A stretch of DNA of 64,000 nt from Bradyrhizobium sp. ISRA464 (GTDB taxonomy: Bacteria > Pseudomonadota > Alphaproteobacteria > Rhizobiales > Xanthobacteraceae): NCBI RefSeq assembly GCF_029910095.1, contig NZ_CP094526.1, positions 558,001 through 622,000 on the forward strand. The letters run 5' to 3'. The notes under the pieces were generated by a model. It was given only the letters and a program-made list of their open reading frames with translations, was not told the DNA's origin and ran no database searches. Shown here piece by piece: positions 1 to 7,585 of the stretch. The stretch's first letter is position 1. Each line of letters begins with the position of its first letter. The position numbers and the translations under genes were made by a program.

Positions 1-129
1 CCCATTCAGGGTAGCTGGGACTGCTTTTGAGATCATCGACGCGGCATGCATATTGGTCGCCACCGGCCCCAACACGAGTGATAGGGTCAGCAGGATCGTC
101 GAAAGTCGAACAAAAGCACCCGCTGTCAT
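1..129 (-). CDS. Small exported protein, N-terminal part (runs off left edge)
   Basis: Forty-three codons starting at an ATG at 129 read off the left edge of the window. The N-terminus (MTAGAFVRLS, then a Leu/Val-rich stretch, then a small-residue cleavage-like region NMHAAS) looks like a Sec signal peptide, so the product is probably periplasmic or secreted. It lies on the same strand as, and downstream of, the cytochrome/copper cluster, but 335 bases separate it from the cytochrome c gene, so it may have its own promoter. No Shine-Dalgarno sequence is obvious. The function cannot be told from this fragment. Confidence 0.5.
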   Translation of the reverse strand, partial: MTAGAFVRLSTILLTLSLVLGPVATNMHAASMISKAVPATLNG

Positions 130-464
130 GGCAAGACGATATCAATTGCCGGATAGGAGGGCGAGAACGGCCCAAGGTCCGGCGCGATGATGGTGGTAAA
201 CTCGGCGTGACCCACAGGACTGATGCCGAGTCCAATCAGCATCGCATTATCACTCGTCGACCACCCGGGGAAGAATGCTTACGGCCAAAGCGAAGCCCTG
301 GGGCAATGACGCTTTCGGTAAGGGGGGATGGCATGTATGGGCGTGCACGCGCGACGATCGAGCGCGTGCTGTCGCGGGTCCTGGACGTGGAGCGCGCCAA
401 CGTCGCTGTAATGATATCTTTCCTTTCGATTCGGGTGTCGCATGCTTGCCCGGCACCACAGGGC
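130..464. other. Intergenic stretch without a convincing gene
   Basis: Open frames exist on both strands, including a 69-codon minus-strand frame at 250-459. None has a good ribosome binding site, a recognisable motif or a signal peptide, so I treat the stretch as non-coding between the cytochrome c gene and the small exported gene at the left edge. Confidence 0.4.
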
Positions 465-1169
465 CTACCGACCGCTACATTCCTTCTTGATGAACCCGCT
501 GATCTCGTCGGGTGCAGCGAAGATTACGTCCGCGCGATCACCCATCATGCTCGCGCCGACCAAGGCGGGCGCGCCTTTATCCGGGCCGTCGCCGCTGCTG
601 TCCGTCTTGAGGCGCAGGTTGCGTTCCCAAAAAGCATGCATCTTGCCGTCGCCGGTCGTCACCCGATAGGTATCCCCACAGTAAGTGATCGCCTCTACGC
701 GCTGTTCGGGATCGGGCTTCTTCAGATTGGGAACGCCGCCCCCGCCGCCCATGCCCCCCATCCCGCCCATCTGCGGCGGCGCGTGTCCCGGCTGCGTTGC
801 CTGCTTGAGAAACGCCAACAAATCTGCGCGCTGCTGATCGTTCTTGATACCCTGGAACGTCATGCTGTTGCCGGGAACAAGATGCTGCGGGTCTTTGAGC
901 CAGTCGTCGAGGGTCTTGTCGTTCCAGACAATCGTCGAAGATTTCAGGGCCGACGAATAGCGTGGAAAGCTAGCGAGGTTCCCAGCCTTGCGATTCCAAA
1001 GCTCTGCCAGGCTTGGTCCGGTCATGCTCCGGTTCGGCTCCAGCGAATGGCACGCCGCGCACGCTCCAAAAACGCGCTGGCCCCGGTCAGCGTTGCCTTG
1101 TGCGGCAAGCGCTGACGAAAGCGCGCTCGATGCGAACGCCACGAGCGTCAAGAAGAAAGGCCAGCGCAT
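465..1169 (-). CDS. Periplasmic class I cytochrome c with an extra C-terminal domain
   Basis: A 234-residue protein with a signal peptide (about residues 1-23) followed by a mono-haem class I cytochrome c domain (about 25-125). The haem site CAACH is at residues 37-41 and the likely axial Met is M103 in GNSMTF. A Gly/Met-rich linker (about 130-145, MGGMGGMGGGGG) leads into a second domain of about 80 residues. That second domain is clearly related to the whole mature part of the next protein upstream (1313-1744): both have GDT-x2-VTT-xDG and an MM-x-DR near the C-terminus. The first domain should carry electrons in the periplasm; the second is unidentified. The gene sits at the distal end of the minus-strand copper/thiol cluster, 143 bases after its paralogue. 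Confidence 0.85.
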   Translation of the reverse strand: MRWPFFLTLVAFASSALSSALAAQGNADRGQRVFGACAACHSLEPNRSMTGPSLAELWNRKAGNLASFPRYSSALKSSTIVWNDKTLDDWLKDPQHLVPGNSMTFQGIKNDQQRADLLAFLKQATQPGHAPPQMGGMGGMGGGGGVPNLKKPDPEQRVEAITYCGDTYRVTTGDGKMHAFWERNLRLKTDSSGDGPDKGAPALVGASMMGDRADVIFAAPDEISGFIKKECSGR

Positions 1170-1312
1170 TGTTCTCTCCAGAATTCACGCGTCACATCCC
1201 ATCCGTATCCCGGTGCGCGCCGCTATCACAAGTGGACAGGCGGCGAACCTTGGCTCCACGTCTGTCGACAAGTCCGTCCATGGAGCAGACGGCTCGTCCG
1301 GGCCGAGCCGCT

Positions 1313-1744
1313 TCAACTCCCGTATTTGACGAGCGTACCAACCTCCGCAGGCGACGCGAAGAACAGCGTGACCCGGTCATCCATCATGCCACCCGGCATG
1401 ATCACTGGCTTACCGATGAGCGGGCCTTTTTCGCCCGTGTCGATTTTGATGCGAAGGTCGACTTCCCGGAAGGCCATCTTTCGACCGTCTGCTGTCGTGA
1501 CTTCAAAAGTGTCGCCGAGGTGTTGAATAGCAGTCACCTGGGCCTCTGGTCCGACTGCTTTCAGGTCGCACAGCTGTGCTGCCGATCCCGACCTCGCATT
1601 GGTCAAGCCAGGGACGTCGTCGCCGCTTGCCATGACCATCGGTCCGTCCTCTTGGAAGTGGGATCCGGCACGCGCTCGCCGTGACCCAGTGATCATGCTG
1701 ACCATGCCTGCGACGGCGAGCATGACGGTCTTTCGTCGATTCAT
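1313..1744 (-). CDS. Exported protein related to the C-terminal domain of the neighbouring cytochrome c
   Basis: I start this 143-residue protein at the ATG at 1744 because GAAGGAG lies about 7 bases upstream; a longer frame to 1801 has no such site. Basic residues (MNRRK) and a hydrophobic stretch form a signal peptide ending near the RARAG region. The mature part has no CXXCH and so binds no haem of its own, but it matches the C-terminal domain of the cytochrome encoded just downstream at 465-1169, both in the GDT-x2-VTT-xDG block and in the MM-x-DR block near the end. It may be a partner of that cytochrome or a free-standing copy of the same metal- or ligand-binding module. Function unknown. 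Confidence 0.75.
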   Translation of the reverse strand: MNRRKTVMLAVAGMVSMITGSRRARAGSHFQEDGPMVMASGDDVPGLTNARSGSAAQLCDLKAVGPEAQVTAIQHLGDTFEVTTADGRKMAFREVDLRIKIDTGEKGPLIGKPVIMPGGMMDDRVTLFFASPAEVGTLVKYGS

Positions 1745-1847
1745 AGCAAATCTCCTTCGTTGTGCATTTTCTCGGGTCCAATGTTGCTTTTCCGTGATCA
1801 AATGCGACTGGTAGCCACCTTAATCGCGGTCACCTTGTAGAAGGTGC

Positions 1848-2648
1848 TCACTTGACCGATCGAGGATCGTTCCTTGCCTGTGCGACGAACGCCTGCAAGC
1901 TGCTCAGGTCTCTTGCGCCGGTCGAGACCTGTTCTCCGGCCACGAAGCCGGGCGTTCCGGTGATGTGCAGGGCTTCCCCGAGCTTGACGTTCTTGTCCAG
2001 CATGCTCTCGATTGCCTTGTCTTGCATGTCCGCTTTCAGCCGCTCGACATCAAGGCCAACAGCGCGCGCCACTTCCAGCACCTTGGCTTCGGCAACCGCG
2101 CCCCGAACCTGATAAAGCGCACGATGCAAGGCCTCATACTTGCCTTGCTTGTTGGCTGCGAGTGCCGCCTTGGCGGCATACACGGAGCCCTCGCCGAGAA
2201 TCGGAAATTCCTTGTAGACGATGCGCAGCTTGGGATCGGCCTCAGCTGCTTTTTCCATCAACGGCGCCATCATTTTGCAATAAGGACAATTGTAGTCGAA
2301 GAATTCGACCAGCGTGACATCGCCGTTGGGATTTCCGCCAATGGGGCTGTCGGGGTCCTGAAATACTTCGGACGCATGGGCTTTTAGCGCAGCCTTCCCC
2401 TCGGCAGCATCCTGCTCGCCGCGCTTCGCCTCGAGCCGACTGAGCGCTTCACCGATCACCTCCGGATGTGCAAGCAGATAGTTCTTTACTCGCTGCTCGA
2501 ATTCATCCTGGGGCATCTCTGCCGCAGCTGCTCGATTTGCCAGAAGCAGTTTCACAGAGTTTGTAAAGTGCATGCCACCAACGCCAAGGACGAAGGCTGG
2601 CAATATGGCCAAAATCATGATGCGTCGAACCATGGGTCTGTCGACCAT
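1848..2648 (-). CDS. DsbA-family periplasmic thiol oxidoreductase (Com1/ScsC-like)
   Basis: A 266-residue protein of the DsbA-like thioredoxin fold. The start at 2648 (MVDRPMVRRI) is supported by a GAGGGAGAG sequence just upstream; a longer frame to 2759 is not needed. An N-terminal hydrophobic segment anchors or exports it. A helical region follows (QDEFEQRVKNYLLAHPEVI, typical of the Com1/DsbA subgroup), then the thioredoxin domain with the redox motif CPYC in FFDYNCPYC, and a cis-Pro loop region TGTPGF. It should oxidise or isomerise disulfides in exported proteins. In this cluster the likely clients are the c-type cytochromes and copper proteins, some of which carry paired cysteines. Confidence 0.88.
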   Translation of the reverse strand: MVDRPMVRRIMILAILPAFVLGVGGMHFTNSVKLLLANRAAAAEMPQDEFEQRVKNYLLAHPEVIGEALSRLEAKRGEQDAAEGKAALKAHASEVFQDPDSPIGGNPNGDVTLVEFFDYNCPYCKMMAPLMEKAAEADPKLRIVYKEFPILGEGSVYAAKAALAANKQGKYEALHRALYQVRGAVAEAKVLEVARAVGLDVERLKADMQDKAIESMLDKNVKLGEALHITGTPGFVAGEQVSTGARDLSSLQAFVAQARNDPRSVK

Positions 2649-2667
2649 AGGTCTCTCCCTCGTTCCT

Positions 2668-2781
2668 TCAAAATTGACTGCTCGCGTAGGCTTCCAGCAT
2701 CGGGCACCGGCACCTGACAGCGCTGCGGCGTGCCACGGCAAGGCCAGTTGCGGCTGCAAAGAGAATGCTGATGCTGCGCAT
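2668..2781 (-). CDS. Possible 37-residue peptide upstream of the DsbA-like gene
   Basis: A short frame starts at an ATG at 2781 with a strong AGGAGG about 8 bases upstream and ends 19 bases before the DsbA-like start. The first 17 residues (MRSISILFAAATGLAVA) look like a signal peptide, while the rest is Arg/Cys-rich and unlike a folded domain. It could be a tiny exported peptide, a leader, or a frameshifted remnant of a small lipoprotein. The ribosome binding site is the main support. Confidence 0.35.
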   Translation of the reverse strand: MRSISILFAAATGLAVARRSAVRCRCPMLEAYASSQF

Positions 2782-2829
2782 TTGCTTTGTCCTCCTGATC
2801 AAGGCCTCGGGACCGATTGGTTTCAGTCT

Positions 2830-3840
2830 CTACTGTGACACGTGACCGACTACACGGAGATCAGGCCGTACCCGTACTTCCGGAGATGTGCCCGTTTTGC
2901 GATTGCTATCGGCGGGGCTTTGCGCGACCGCCCGGGGCAGGGAGCCTTGCCTTATCGTCCGGCTCTCCTCCTGCAGATAAGCAATAATGTCTCGCCGGGC
3001 AGACGGCTCAATCACGCGAACAGGCATTTTCGTGCCCGACTTGAACTTGCTGGGATCGGTGAGCCATCGTTCGAGGTTATCGGCGCTCCAGTGCACGTCG
3101 AGATCGCTGAGTGCAGGCGAATAGCTGTATCCGGCAGCCGAGCCGGCCTTGCGGCCGAAGACCCCACCAAGCTTTGGGCCGGCCTTGTTGATGTCGAGCC
3201 CGTGGCAGGCCGCACAGCGTTGCTCAAACAGCTGCTGCCCGCGCACGGGATCAGGCTCGGCGGCCGCCGTAAACCGCGAGAGGTCCTTGGGATTGTCGGG
3301 ATGGACAGTACGAAAGAATGTATATGAGAGCGTGATCGTATCGACGTCACGAGTTTCGGGATCGTTTGCCAACGCGGGATCGACAAAGAAAACCACCGGC
3401 ATGTCGACCTTCTCATGCGCGTTGAGCCGCTCATCGTCAAAGCAGAAGCACTGGATCTTGTTGAAATAGATGCCAGTGGTTTGCGGCGTCACATTGAAAG
3501 ACGCGTGTCCGATAACTTCCTGATCGGAGAGGTTCTCGGCTGTGAAGAACACGAGCTTCTGCTCGCCAAGATGCACCTTGACCTCGCGCTGCACTGGCTC
3601 AAATCGCCACGGCAGTTCCGGAGCAACATTGGTGTCGAACTGGACGTTGATTGTATGCTCGGACACCGAGCCAGAATCGGAGTCCGCCCTCTGTGTCGTG
3701 CCGCCATATCCAGTCGCAGCGCAGAACAGTCGATACAGCGTCGGAGAATAGGCCACGAGGCCGAGCATGATGCCGATGCAGGCGATGCACGGCAGCACGA
3801 TCTTCAAGTTTCTGCGTCGCAGAGGATGCATCTTCGTCAC
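2830..3840 (-). CDS. Cox11/CtaG-like copper chaperone fused to a cytochrome c domain
   Basis: A 336-residue protein with two recognisable parts. A short cytoplasmic N-terminus and one membrane helix (about 12-32) precede a Cox11/CtaG domain (about 60-190) holding the copper-binding CFCF motif at residues 131-134 within KIQCFCF. A class I cytochrome c domain follows (about 195-292), with CAACH at 209-213 and a probable Met ligand at 272 (GTKMPV). Cox11 delivers copper to the CuB site of cytochrome oxidase on the periplasmic side; it is normally about 200 residues with no haem. The fusion would put an electron carrier on the chaperone, perhaps to keep the cysteines or copper reduced. The start may be the GTG at 3840, after a GGGGA, or the ATG at 3831. 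SCO and PCu(A)C genes lie directly upstream. Confidence 0.85.
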   Translation of the reverse strand: MTKMHPLRRRNLKIVLPCIACIGIMLGLVAYSPTLYRLFCAATGYGGTTQRADSDSGSVSEHTINVQFDTNVAPELPWRFEPVQREVKVHLGEQKLVFFTAENLSDQEVIGHASFNVTPQTTGIYFNKIQCFCFDDERLNAHEKVDMPVVFFVDPALANDPETRDVDTITLSYTFFRTVHPDNPKDLSRFTAAAEPDPVRGQQLFEQRCAACHGLDINKAGPKLGGVFGRKAGSAAGYSYSPALSDLDVHWSADNLERWLTDPSKFKSGTKMPVRVIEPSARRDIIAYLQEESRTIRQGSLPRAVAQSPADSNRKTGTSPEVRVRPDLRVVGHVSQ

Positions 3841-3857
3841 CAGATCCCCAAGCCTGC

Positions 3858-4367
3858 TTACTTCTTCATCATATCGTCGTGGCCGTGCATCATCGGAGCC
3901 ATACCGCCGGGCTGCATGGCGCCGACCTTCGCAACAGGGACCGTGACATCGACCTCGCCCGCCTTTGCAAACGTGAGAGCCAGCGGGAATGTCTGGCCTT
4001 CCTTCAGCGGCTGCTTCAGGCCGACCAGCATGATATGCATGCTGCCCGGATCAAACGTGACCTTCGCGCGCGGCGACAGGTCGACGGTGGGCATTTCGCG
4101 CATGTGGGACACGCCGTTCTCTTCGATGGTGCTGTGAAACTGAACCTTGTCGGCAACTGGCGTTGATGCGCCGAGAAGCTGATCAGCCGAGTCCTCGTTG
4201 TTGATCAAGGTCAGATACGCCGCGCCGGTCTTCGCCCCGCCCGGCGTCGCTCGTGCCCAGGCGTGCTCGACCACGATCGGGCTTGGGCCAGGTGTTTGTG
4301 CATGCACCTGAATGCCGGTCGTGAGCACGAACATGATGCTCAATATCAAGTTGATCGCTCGTTTCAT
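3858..4367 (-). CDS. PCu(A)C-type periplasmic copper(I) chaperone
   Basis: A 169-residue protein with a signal peptide (cleavage near VHAQT) and a PCu(A)C/DUF461 domain. The copper motif H-x10-M-x21-H-x-M is complete: H78, M89, H111 and M113. A Met/His-rich tail (GGMAPMMHGHDDMMKK) can bind more copper. In this family the protein carries Cu(I) in the periplasm, in cooperation with SCO, to the CuA or CuB centre of cytochrome oxidase. The start at 4367 (MKRAIN) has an AAGGAA about 7 bases upstream. Its start is 11 bases after the end of the SCO gene upstream and its end is 17 bases before the Cox11 fusion, so the three form a chaperone operon. Confidence 0.93.
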   Translation of the reverse strand: MKRAINLILSIMFVLTTGIQVHAQTPGPSPIVVEHAWARATPGGAKTGAAYLTLINNEDSADQLLGASTPVADKVQFHSTIEENGVSHMREMPTVDLSPRAKVTFDPGSMHIMLVGLKQPLKEGQTFPLALTFAKAGEVDVTVPVAKVGAMQPGGMAPMMHGHDDMMKK

Positions 4368-4378
4368 CGATGATTCCT

Positions 4379-4996
4379 TCATCCGGTCGGGTGAGCTATC
4401 TTCTTGCGCAGCCATTCCGCAATCTCTTCTCCCGATTCACTCCCCTGAGCGACGTCCACAAATCGGCCCTGCGGATTCATCAGGTAGACGTATGCGCTGT
4501 GCGAGACGAGATAGTTGCCGTCCTCGGCCTCGGATTTCTGCCGCGCGACATAGATCCGGTATTCCTTGAGGACGCTGTCGATCTGCGCTTGCGTTCCACT
4601 CAATCCAACAATTCGTGGATCGAAGGATTTCAGATATTCGGCCATGACCTGCGGAGTATCGCGCTGGGGGTCGACGGTAACAAAGAGCGGCTGGAGCTTG
4701 CCCGCATCCGGACCGAGCTTTTCCAGGGCCGCGCTGATGTTGGTGAGCGCTGTCGGGCAGGCATCTGGACAGAAGGTGTAGCCAAAGAAAATGAGCAGCC
4801 ATTTGCCGCGATAGCTTTGGTCACTGACGCTCTTCCCGTCGGTGCTGACCAGAGTGAACGGCCCGCCAATCGCTGCGGTACCTGAAGTGATGCTCTTTGG
4901 CGGTGGCGGAGCCACAAGCAAAGCTCCGACCGTTGTCAGCGCGCCGACGGCCGCGAGCACGAGGGCTAAGAGTAACAATCTTGGTCTTATCTTCAT
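4379..4996 (-). CDS. SCO1/SenC-family copper protein
   Basis: A 205-residue membrane-anchored thioredoxin-fold protein. One hydrophobic helix (about 8-30) anchors it. The SCO copper site is complete: CPDAC with C76 and C80, plus the distal H166 in YLVSHSAYV. SCO proteins help assemble the CuA site of cytochrome oxidase and act as thiol/copper switches. The start at 4996 (MKIRPRL) follows a GAGGTGAC; an upstream in-frame extension to 5071 lacks support. It lies between the Met-rich protein (5085-5357) and the PCu(A)C chaperone on the same strand, matching the usual SCO/PCu(A)C pairing. Confidence 0.93.
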   Translation of the reverse strand: MKIRPRLLLLALVLAAVGALTTVGALLVAPPPPKSITSGTAAIGGPFTLVSTDGKSVSDQSYRGKWLLIFFGYTFCPDACPTALTNISAALEKLGPDAGKLQPLFVTVDPQRDTPQVMAEYLKSFDPRIVGLSGTQAQIDSVLKEYRIYVARQKSEAEDGNYLVSHSAYVYLMNPQGRFVDVAQGSESGEEIAEWLRKKIAHPTG

Positions 4997-5084
4997 GGAA
5001 GTCACCTCGCCTGAGGCGTGGACCGGGTTCGCGGCCACGAGATCAACCGCGCGCATGGATCGATCGAGCAATTAGCTGTTTACC

Positions 5085-5357
5085 TCATTCCTTGCTGCCA
5101 TCCTCACGCGATGGCGGATTGCGCCACTGATCGTTGGGCCGGCCACTGGAATGATCGCCTCTCATCATCGTGCCGCAGTGGTCCATCATGCCGGTCATCC
5201 GACCCATCATTCCTCCGCCCATCATTCCCCTACCGGCCATCATCCCGCTTCCCATCATCGAGCTAGGCGCGTCGTCAGAGTCGCGAGCGTAGACCGCCGC
5301 AGAGAGGGCGACGACCGCAAGAGAGATAGTGGCGAGCAACAGTGTCGACTTACGCAT
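5085..5357 (-). CDS. Small Met-rich exported protein, probably copper-binding
   Basis: Ninety residues with a clean signal peptide (MRKSTLLLATISLAVVALSAAVYA). The short mature chain is dominated by MM pairs with Gly (SSMMGSGMMAGRGMMGGGMMGRMTGMMDHCGTMM), with one Cys and two His, and has a charged tail. Such Met-rich segments bind Cu(I) in exported copper-tolerance proteins; that role is inferred from composition and neighbours. A GAAGGAGAG precedes the ATG. Its start overlaps the end of the membrane protein gene upstream by 8 bases, which suggests translational coupling. Confidence 0.75.
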   Translation of the reverse strand: MRKSTLLLATISLAVVALSAAVYARDSDDAPSSMMGSGMMAGRGMMGGGMMGRMTGMMDHCGTMMRGDHSSGRPNDQWRNPPSREDGSKE

Positions 5358-5775
5358 GGGTGCTCTCCTTCACTTGAGTTCCAGGATTTTCTGCGAGCGT
5401 ATCCGCAGGAACTCCCAGACCTTCTCCGCAGCAGTTCGAGCCGTATGCAGGCGTGCTGTCGGGTGCTGGCCGAGCAGAAACCGCTGACGGATCAGCCGCT
5501 GGCGATCCGGGCGCGCGAGGCGCGCCGGAGCCGCCGATAAATTTGTGCATGCACAGGCCAAGGCCACACATAACAAGGCAAGGCAGCACGCTCAGGAGAA
5601 CCGATGCAATTCCCGCTGCAACGAGCCAACTCCAACTGGCGGCCGTAATGCCAATCAGCGCCAAGCCAGCGACCGCGAGCAGAAACCATTTGTTGGCGAC
5701 ATAGCGCCGAATTGCCATCCGGCTTACGGCGCCCGCCATCGTGTTCACCGAACTGGTTGATTGAGGTCCATTCAT
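5350..5775 (-). CDS. Two-helix membrane protein of unknown function
   Basis: A 141-residue protein starting at the ATG at 5775, which has a GGAGA 7 bases upstream. Two adjacent membrane helices lie at about residues 29-72. A cysteine-containing segment follows (CLVMCGLGLCMHK), then a Pro/Ala/Ser-rich C-terminal region with a CC pair (SNCCGEG). I do not recognise the family. The Cys and Met residues near the membrane fit a role in metal handling, but that is inferred from the cluster. The gene lies 17 bases after the TlpA-like gene and overlaps the Met-rich gene. Confidence 0.6.
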   Translation of the reverse strand: MNGPQSTSSVNTMAGAVSRMAIRRYVANKWFLLAVAGLALIGITAASWSWLVAAGIASVLLSVLPCLVMCGLGLCMHKFIGGSGAPRAPGSPAADPSAVSARPAPDSTPAYGSNCCGEGLGVPADTLAENPGTQVKESTHA

Positions 5776-5792
5776 TGTCTTTCTCCGCATTT

Positions 5793-6461
5793 TCACCAGG
5801 TCAGGAGCGCCTTCACCCAATGGACGCCACGCATGAAGGGACCTGATCCATCCGGAACATCCGACGATGATGGTGGACTGCCTCGATCGGCGTGATTGAT
5901 GGGGACGGTGTGATCCGCAATGTAGGGCTTGAGGAACTCGGCAATCTCGGGCGCGTCCCATTCGGCCGGGCCCACGATGCGGCCGATCTCCTGTCCGGCC
6001 CGACTGACGAGTAGCGTCGTCGGCAGACCGAGTGCTCGCACTTGGTGAAGCACCTGGCCGGAGGAATCGGAATACATTGCGAGATTGTGGACGCCGATTT
6101 CGTTGTAGAATTTGCCGATCGTTTCCATTCCGCCCCGGTCGATGGAAACAGGGATCACCTCGAAGCCCGCGCCGCCTAACGTCGCTTGCAGGCGATCCAG
6201 CGCCGGCATTTCCTTGCGGCACGGCACGCACCACGTTGCCCAGATGTTGACCAGCAAGACCTTACCGCTGAAATCGGCAAGGCTGCGCGTGTGCCCGCCG
6301 GCATCGTTGAAGCTGATCGTCGCGATGGGAGTCGGCTTGTCGAGGAGGACAAAGTTCTTCGGCGCTTCGGCGGCATTTGACATGTGTAAGGTCGCAACAA
6401 GCGTGGTTGCACACAGCCATGTGGCGAAACCAATAGACTTTGCGCCGGTGTTACGCGTCAT
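5793..6461 (-). CDS. TlpA/ResA-type periplasmic thioredoxin
   Basis: A 222-residue protein with a signal peptide (cleavage near SNAAEA) and a TlpA/ResA/AhpC-TSA thioredoxin domain containing the redox motif WCVPC in ATWCVPCRKEMP. The cis-Pro segment is GLPTTLL. TlpA-like proteins of rhizobia reduce the copper-site cysteines of SCO and the CuA subunit, which fits the SCO and Cox11 genes just downstream. The ATG at 6461 overlaps the stop of the preceding CcmG-like gene as ATGA, so the two are almost certainly co-translated. About 35 C-terminal residues beyond the domain, rich in Ser, Pro and Asp, are unusual. Confidence 0.88.
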   Translation of the reverse strand: MTRNTGAKSIGFATWLCATTLVATLHMSNAAEAPKNFVLLDKPTPIATISFNDAGGHTRSLADFSGKVLLVNIWATWCVPCRKEMPALDRLQATLGGAGFEVIPVSIDRGGMETIGKFYNEIGVHNLAMYSDSSGQVLHQVRALGLPTTLLVSRAGQEIGRIVGPAEWDAPEIAEFLKPYIADHTVPINHADRGSPPSSSDVPDGSGPFMRGVHWVKALLTW

Positions 6462-7039
6462 TGCTGTTGAAGCCTCCGGATCAGCGGAATGATTTCGCTT
6501 TCCAACACCTCCTGAGTGAGCGGGCCGATCTGCTTGTAGGCGATGCGCCCGTCCCTGCTGATCACAAAGGTCTCGGGCACGCCATACACGCCCCAGTCAA
6601 TGGCGGCGCGGCCGTTGAGGTCGGCGCCGGTGCGCGTGTACGGATCGCCGAATGTATCGAGCCACTTGGCAGCATCATCGGCCGGGTCCTTGTAGTTGAG
6701 GCCATGGATCGGTGCGATCGCGTCACTCCTCATCTGTAACAGCAAGGGGTGCTCGGCTCTGCATTCCGCGCACCACGACGCGAAGACATTCACCACCGAC
6801 ACTTCGCCCGTCAGATCGGTATTTGATAAGCCGAGCGTGCGGCCTTTGACAGGCGGCAGCGTGAACTGCGGCACCGGCTGTCCGATCAGAGCCGACGGAA
6901 TCCGGTGCGGATCACGATTGAGGGCCCACGCGAGCATGAGAGCCAGCGCCGTGAAGACCATGATTGGCAAACCATAGCGCAGCCGGGCAGTCGACCGCCG
7001 TTTTGGCGCGGACGAAACTACGACGGTTTCTGTATTCAT
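6458..7039 (-). CDS. CcmG/DsbE-type thiol:disulfide interchange protein
   Basis: A 193-residue membrane-anchored thioredoxin-fold protein. After a short basic N-terminus it has one membrane helix (about 25-43). The thioredoxin domain contains WCAEC (FASWCAECRAEHPLL) and GVYGVPETFVI, both signatures of the CcmG/DsbE group that reduces apocytochrome c for haem attachment. Here it probably serves the cytochromes at 465-1169 and 2830-3840; the main ccm operon is not in this window. The start at 7039 (MNTETVVV) is chosen because upstream in-frame sequence lacks domain character. It is coupled to the TlpA-like gene by an ATGA overlap. Confidence 0.88.
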   Translation of the reverse strand: MNTETVVVSSAPKRRSTARLRYGLPIMVFTALALMLAWALNRDPHRIPSALIGQPVPQFTLPPVKGRTLGLSNTDLTGEVSVVNVFASWCAECRAEHPLLLQMRSDAIAPIHGLNYKDPADDAAKWLDTFGDPYTRTGADLNGRAAIDWGVYGVPETFVISRDGRIAYKQIGPLTQEVLESEIIPLIRRLQQQ

Positions 7040-7097
7040 CTTGGCCTCGTGCTCCCTAGACCCTTCATTAGGTCTCGAACTCGTTGCATACAGGTGG

Positions 7098-7541
7098 TCA
7101 CACAGTCGCGTAGAGCGTAGGTGGTTTGCCGTCCTTGGTGACCGCGTAGATCGAGAAAGCCTGTGTTTTTTGACCGTACATCCCGGGCGATCCCGCCGGC
7201 ATGCCGGGAAGCGTGATGCCCGCAATTGCGGGTCGTTCCCTGAGGAGCTTGCGGACAATCTCCACCGGCACGTGACCGTCGACGACGTAACCATCGACAA
7301 ACATTGTGTGGCAGCCCTGATACTTCTCAGGCACGCCGGCCTTTTGACTGATCTCCGCGAGATCATTGGTCGGCTTCACTTCGACTGCGAAGCCGCTCTT
7401 CCGAAGATAAGCGGCGTAGCCTTCGCAGCAGGTGCATTGCGGGTTCTTGTACAGGGTTGCCTGGATCGGCTCGGCGATGGCCGGCATCGGGAGCACGAAC
7501 ATCGCAATCGAGGCACCGAGGCAGAAGGTCCGTCTATTCAT
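7098..7541 (-). CDS. DUF411 metal-binding exported protein
   Basis: A 147-residue protein with a signal peptide (MNRRTFCLGASIAMFVLPMPAIAEP) and the DUF411 signature: YKNPQCTCCEGYAAYLRKSGF near the mature N-terminus, then GCHTMFVDGYVVDGHVP and a late GMPAGSPGM segment. The Cys-x-Cys-Cys cluster and CH-x-M residues are the likely metal ligands. Members are usually encoded next to multicopper oxidases and copper exporters, as here: the oxidase gene ends 44 bases upstream. AAGGAGAG precedes the ATG. Confidence 0.88.
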   Translation of the reverse strand: MNRRTFCLGASIAMFVLPMPAIAEPIQATLYKNPQCTCCEGYAAYLRKSGFAVEVKPTNDLAEISQKAGVPEKYQGCHTMFVDGYVVDGHVPVEIVRKLLRERPAIAGITLPGMPAGSPGMYGQKTQAFSIYAVTKDGKPPTLYATV

Positions 7542-7585
7542 CTAGCTCTCCTTGTGAAGCGCGGGTTCCATCGAGTTCTTACGAG

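Noticed and set aside
27..1115. Long plus-strand open frame opposite the cytochrome c gene
   Set aside because: It is a shadow of the real minus-strand gene, with no ribosome binding site and no domain.
2466..4137. Plus-strand frames opposite DsbA, Cox11 and PCu(A)C genes
   Set aside because: High-GC shadow frames; the minus-strand genes carry the catalytic motifs.
7281..7306. GTAACC inside the DUF411 gene considered as a promoter
   Set aside because: It lacks a CGAA at the required spacing and lies in coding sequence.
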